64,000 nt of DNA. Origin: a bacterium D16-56 (GTDB taxonomy: Bacteria > Bacillota > Clostridia > Lachnospirales > Lachnospiraceae). Where the stretch lies: contig RAYY01000005.1 of assembly GCA_003611875.1 (NCBI GenBank), positions 1-64,000 of the forward strand, given 5' to 3'. Positions 60,856 to 64,000 of the stretch are shown in pieces; the stretch's first letter is position 1; the number at the start of each line of letters is the position of its first letter. The position numbers and the translations under genes were made by a program. The notes under the pieces are model-generated. The model searched no databases. It was given only the letters and a program-made list of their open reading frames with translations, and was not told the DNA's origin.

Positions 60856-60926
60856 CTTGTTATTCTTTTGACTCCATCATTCTTTTCATCGGTTCCATTC
60901 TGTTCTATTCTCACACTTTTTTCTGC

Positions 60927-61007
60927 GCTTTACAGAACATCCTGCTCTGTGAGTATTCCATGCCTTTTTTCATCGGATACAAAATGATATGGATGAAACA
61001 TTTTCAC
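60927..61007 (-). repeat. Conserved intergenic element, copy B, upstream of cobI
   Basis: It aligns along about 80 bases with 13459-13547: the core ATGTTTCATCCATATCATTT then TGTATCCGATGAAAAAAGGC, and the stem ACAGA/TCTGT around GCAGGATGT. The matching stem in copy A has a different sequence but still pairs. It ends about 70 bases before the cobI start. Confidence 0.6.
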
Positions 61008-61097
61008 TTTTTTTAATCCTTTGCAGCTATTCTATACCTTTAGGGCTGCAATACCGGATACCCCTGGCTCCACCCCAGACACCGAAGGTATTCAAAA

Positions 61098-61184
61098 TCA
61101 AATCACCCTGCTCCGAAATACGGTGATCCGCAGCAAAACGATCAGATAAATCACAAAGGAAAGTAAATAATAATTCCTCTTCAC
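61098..61184 (-). pseudogene. Truncated VanZ-family fragment
   Basis: A GTG at 61184 with GGAAGG six bases upstream reads MKRNYYLLSFVIYLIVLLRI then TVFRSRVI and stops after 28 residues. The hydrophobic run ending in R-I-T-V-F-R is the characteristic N-terminus of VanZ-like membrane proteins (about 150-200 residues). Nothing recognisable continues it in other frames, so it looks like a remnant just after the permease gene. Confidence 0.5.
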
Positions 61185-61187
61185 AGC

Positions 61188-62447
61188 TTATCCTTCCCTG
61201 TCATTAGTAAATCCTGCCCTGTCTAACAGGTAGAAGGCCAGGCTCAGCGCCATCCCTACAATACAGGCCAGAACCATACCCGTAAGCTGGATATTACCGA
61301 TCTTAACAGCAATTCCGGAAAGGCCGGTTACAAAAATAACCGAGGTCAGCGCCTGATTCCTGGATTTCCCAAAGTCTACCTTGGCATCCACCAGAATACG
61401 GAGTCCGGAAGTGCCGATCATTCCATACAGAAGAAAAGATATACCTCCGATCACCGGTCCGGGTATGGTGCTGATCAGCATGGACAGCTTGCCCACAAAG
61501 GAACAGATTATGGAGAGCACGGCTGCACCGGCAATCACATGAACACTGTACACGCCGGTCATAGCCATGACGCCGATATTCTCCCCATAGGTGGTGGTGG
61601 GTACGGAACCGATCATTCCGGAGATCATGGTTGAAAAATTATCCCCAAAAAGACTTCGGTGAAGCCCCGGATCCTTCAGCAAATCCCGTCCTACGATCTT
61701 ACTTGTCACCACCTGATGCCCGATATGCTCTGACGCAATAACTAATATCACAGGCAGAATTATCAGAATCGCCTCCGGATCAAACCTGGGAGCAGTAAAA
61801 TCAGGAAGGGCAAACCAAGGTGCTGCTGCCACTGTCTCAAAGCTGACGATCCCGCAGCACACTGCCGCCACATAGCCTGCGATCACGGCAATCAGAATCG
61901 GAATCACCGAGAGAAAGCCTTTAAACAAAATAGATCCAAACACGGCAAAGCCCAGAGTCACCAAAAATACAATCATATTTTCCGGCTGTATCCTCTCATC
62001 CAGCAGCCCGGCATTGCCGGCTGCAGAGGAGGAAAGCTCCAAACCAATCAAAGCCACCACCGGTCCCATGGCTGCCGGCGGAAGTACCACGTCAATCCAG
62101 TCTGTGCCGAACTTATACACAATCAGGGCCAGGATACAGCCGCATAATCCTACTGCCACAAAGCCTCCCAGGGCATATTCGTAGCCCCAGTTTTGAATCA
62201 CGATCCCTGCCGGCGCAAGGAAAGCAAAGCTGGAACCAAGATAGGCCGGCGCCTTGCCCTTTGTCACAAGAATGAAAAGCAAGGTTCCGATTCCGTTCAT
62301 GAAAAGTACAATGGCCGGACTGATTCCAAAGAGAAAGGGCACCAGCACAGACGCGCCGAACATGGCAAACATATGCTGAATGCTGAGTGGCGCTAAAAGC
62401 TGAAGGGGTACCTTTTCTTCTACCTGTATGATACGTTTTGTTCCCAT
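61188..62447 (-). CDS. Uracil/xanthine permease family transporter (UraA-like)
   Basis: A 419-residue nucleobase:cation symporter-2 protein with about 12-14 helices. The motifs are PLQLLAPLSIQHMFAMFGAS near residue 13, LGSSFAFLAPAGIVIQNWGY and the NAT signature region SEHIGHQVVTSKIVGRDL with PTTTYGENIGVMAMTGVYS. It imports uracil or a related nucleobase with protons. AGGAGGAG precedes ATG 62447. It starts 20 bases after the MCP gene stop, so the two genes probably share a transcript. Confidence 0.92.
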   Translation of the reverse strand: MGTKRIIQVEEKVPLQLLAPLSIQHMFAMFGASVLVPFLFGISPAIVLFMNGIGTLLFILVTKGKAPAYLGSSFAFLAPAGIVIQNWGYEYALGGFVAVGLCGCILALIVYKFGTDWIDVVLPPAAMGPVVALIGLELSSSAAGNAGLLDERIQPENMIVFLVTLGFAVFGSILFKGFLSVIPILIAVIAGYVAAVCCGIVSFETVAAAPWFALPDFTAPRFDPEAILIILPVILVIASEHIGHQVVTSKIVGRDLLKDPGLHRSLFGDNFSTMISGMIGSVPTTTYGENIGVMAMTGVYSVHVIAGAAVLSIICSFVGKLSMLISTIPGPVIGGISFLLYGMIGTSGLRILVDAKVDFGKSRNQALTSVIFVTGLSGIAVKIGNIQLTGMVLACIVGMALSLAFYLLDRAGFTNDREG

Positions 62448-62466
62448 AAGCTCCTCCTGCAGACGA

Positions 62467-64000
62467 TCAGTGTCTTCTCAGCCGGAATTTCTGTACAGAC
62501 ACCCTCATTTCCTCTGCCTGCAGATTCAGATCTCTTGCCGACCTTGCCGACTTTTCTGCTGTGGCCGCATTGGTCTGCACTACATTGGAAATCTGGTCCA
62601 TGCCTTCTGTAAGCTGCGCCAGAGACTCTGCCTGCTCAATGGCAGAATCCGCAATACGTCCCACCAGGTCTGTGGACCGCTTAGCCCCCATCACTCCCGT
62701 GGAAAGAGACTGTGTGGTATCGTTGGACAATGCTGTCCCATGCTCCACCAGCTTCATGGAAGCTTCGATCAGCTTTGTAATATCCTTTGCCGCTATGGAG
62801 CTCTTGGTGGCAAGGCTCTGGACCTCATCTGCCACCACGGCAAAGCCCTTGCCGGCAGCTCCTGCCCTGGCTGCCTCCACCGCTGCATTCAATGCCAAAA
62901 TATTGGTCTGGAAGGAGATATCTTCAATGGTTTTGATAATGCCGCTGATCTGCCGGGAGGATTTGGAGATGTCCTCCATGGCGCTGGTAAGCTGCTCCAT
63001 TTTCTGATTGCAGGCAGTAAGCTGTTCTGCGGCATCGATGGAACTCTGCTTCGCATCCTTGGCATCCTCAGAGGTCTGACGCACCTGCTCGGAAAGCCCC
63101 TGAATGCTTGCCGAAAGCTCCTCTACTGCCGACGCCTGCTGTACGGCCCCGTTAGACAATACCTCGGCATCAGATGCCATCTGCTCCGACTCCAGAGACA
63201 CATTCCCGGATGCTTGGTTGATCTGGGACAATGCACGGTTTAAGGAATCCAGGATCTGTCCCATGGCCTTCTGAATGGGACGGAATTCGCCCCGGTAATC
63301 ATTGCCGATGGTCAAATCCATCTTCCCTTCTGCCATCTGGGCCAGCTTGGTATCAATATCCTGAATATACTTTTTCAGCTCCTGCTTGGTCTCATAAATG
63401 GACTGCACCAGCATGCCAATCTCTGAGGTATCCGGCTGCAGAGGAAAATCGGCAGAAAGATTGCCCTGGGAAATCTCCCCCATCTGATCGCGAATCACGA
63501 AAATCGGCTTTAAAAGCTTCTTTTTTGTCACGGACATCACAATAATCTGCATTAAAGCCACAACGACCATGGATAAAAAGATCAGTGCCCGCACAATTTC
63601 TGACTGCAGCTTCAGGCTCTTGACCTTCTGGGAGGTTCTTTTGTCCAGGGCAGACAGAAACTGGTCCTTTAAAGCATTGATCTTTGTGATGGAATTTTGG
63701 TAGTCAGCCCCATACACATAATCAATCGCTTCCTGCAGGTTCCCCTGCTTTACGCTCTCCATGGCATTCTCCTCTAAGGGAACCAGCTGGTTGGAAAGGG
63801 CGGACATCTCATCGATCATGGCCTGTTCGCTGGAGGTAATTCCGATCTCCTGCATGGCAGCGACTCCGATCTCCCGGTTCTTCAAGTTGTTGACCTCATC
63901 AAAGTAATTGTTGTAATGGGTCAGGTTGCCGGTGGCAGAATAGGCTCTCACATCTGCCGTCAGAGAGGAGGAACCGTTCATAAACCGGTTGGCATTATAG
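62467..64000 (-). CDS. Methyl-accepting chemotaxis protein (5' end beyond the window)
   Basis: The open frame runs off the right edge ([14 protein letters not shown]), so ATG 63981 is internal and the first membrane helix is missing. About 511 residues are visible. A four-helix-bundle ligand domain ([35 protein letters not shown]) is followed by a membrane helix ([20 protein letters not shown]), a HAMP domain ([20 protein letters not shown]) and a signalling coil with the tip [20 protein letters not shown] near 350. It senses a periplasm-side ligand and signals to CheA. The uracil/xanthine permease gene follows 20 bases downstream, which hints at nucleobase-related sensing. Confidence 0.93.
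   Translation of the reverse strand, partial: YNANRFMNGSSSLTADVRAYSATGNLTHYNNYFDEVNNLKNREIGVAAMQEIGITSSEQAMIDEMSALSNQLVPLEENAMESVKQGNLQEAIDYVYGADYQNSITKINALKDQFLSALDKRTSQKVKSLKLQSEIVRALIFLSMVVVALMQIIVMSVTKKKLLKPIFVIRDQMGEISQGNLSADFPLQPDTSEIGMLVQSIYETKQELKKYIQDIDTKLAQMAEGKMDLTIGNDYRGEFRPIQKAMGQILDSLNRALSQINQASGNVSLESEQMASDAEVLSNGAVQQASAVEELSASIQGLSEQVRQTSEDAKDAKQSSIDAAEQLTACNQKMEQLTSAMEDISKSSRQISGIIKTIEDISFQTNILALNAAVEAARAGAAGKGFAVVADEVQSLATKSSIAAKDITKLIEASMKLVEHGTALSNDTTQSLSTGVMGAKRSTDLVGRIADSAIEQAESLAQLTEGMDQISNVVQTNAATAEKSARSARDLNLQAEEMRVSVQKFRLRRH

Noticed and set aside
60856-61090. Cobalamin riboswitch upstream of cobI
   Set aside because: I looked for the conserved B12-box region and saw none. 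The structured element there is instead the repeat shared with 13459-13547.

Overview
This is a Firmicutes chromosome, most likely a Lachnospiraceae-type clostridium. That call is inference from gene content and Shine-Dalgarno style: a McsA-McsB-ClpC-RadA block, a sodium-pumping biotin decarboxylase operon, AzlCD, a DUF1576 membrane protein, a PurF-like paralogue and AGGAGG-type ribosome sites. Most genes lie on the minus strand. The first 13.5 kb is visibly richer in A+T than the rest and reads as an accessory surface-glycan island.

Positions 1-13,437 form one minus-strand gene train. It starts at a glycerophosphodiesterase and runs through a CatB-type acetyltransferase, an SsuABC/TauABC-like ABC transporter, LicD, a TagD-like cytidylyltransferase, a Cof-type phosphatase, a DUF115 (Maf-like) protein, a KdsC-SIS fusion, a NeuB-like synthase without its SAF domain, a sugar isomerase, a NeuA-like CMP-sugar synthetase, a class III aminotransferase and a decayed methyltransferase. 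Together they look able to make, activate, amino-modify and transfer a 2-keto-3-deoxy sugar acid and to add CDP-alcohol-type decorations. Two genes carry long poly-G tracts (10 G and 9 G) that put them out of frame as sequenced. Changing one base restores the acetyltransferase reading frame exactly, which suggests phase-variable decoration.

Positions 13.5-20.1 kb hold repeat-rich debris and a second CDP-activation module. An Rpn-type nuclease gene is broken by a hairpin insert and flanked by 30-bp inverted repeats. A cytidylyltransferase-oxidoreductase fusion is followed by a TagB/TagF-like transferase fused to a beta-propeller-like region. A second broken gene carries another palindromic insert.

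Positions 20.2-34.6 kb are housekeeping and protein quality control: a LysR regulator, a nuclease-helicase, a Crh-like HPr, tRNA-Trp, an HscC/DjlC-like chaperone pair, RadA, ClpC, McsB, McsA and a GntR regulator where CtsR is usually found. The GntR gene has a consensus promoter and a palindromic operator.

Positions 34.7-44.2 kb hold two secreted or surface proteins (cohesin plus cadherin-like; SH3 plus glucosaminidase-like with tandem repeats) and a five-gene sodium-translocating decarboxylase operon with two different carboxyltransferase subunits. Positions 44.3-64 kb hold a D,D-carboxypeptidase, DNA polymerase IV, DUF1576, an rRNA methyltransferase, a HerA-like ATPase, AzlCD, a LysR regulator, a zinc dehydrogenase, a soluble chemotaxis transducer with a FIST sensor, a PurF-like protein without the glutaminase cysteine, CobI, a VanZ remnant, a uracil/xanthine permease and a chemotaxis receptor cut by the window edge. 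Several families of small palindromic repeats are scattered through the intergenic DNA. No CRISPR array, rRNA or complete insertion sequence was seen.
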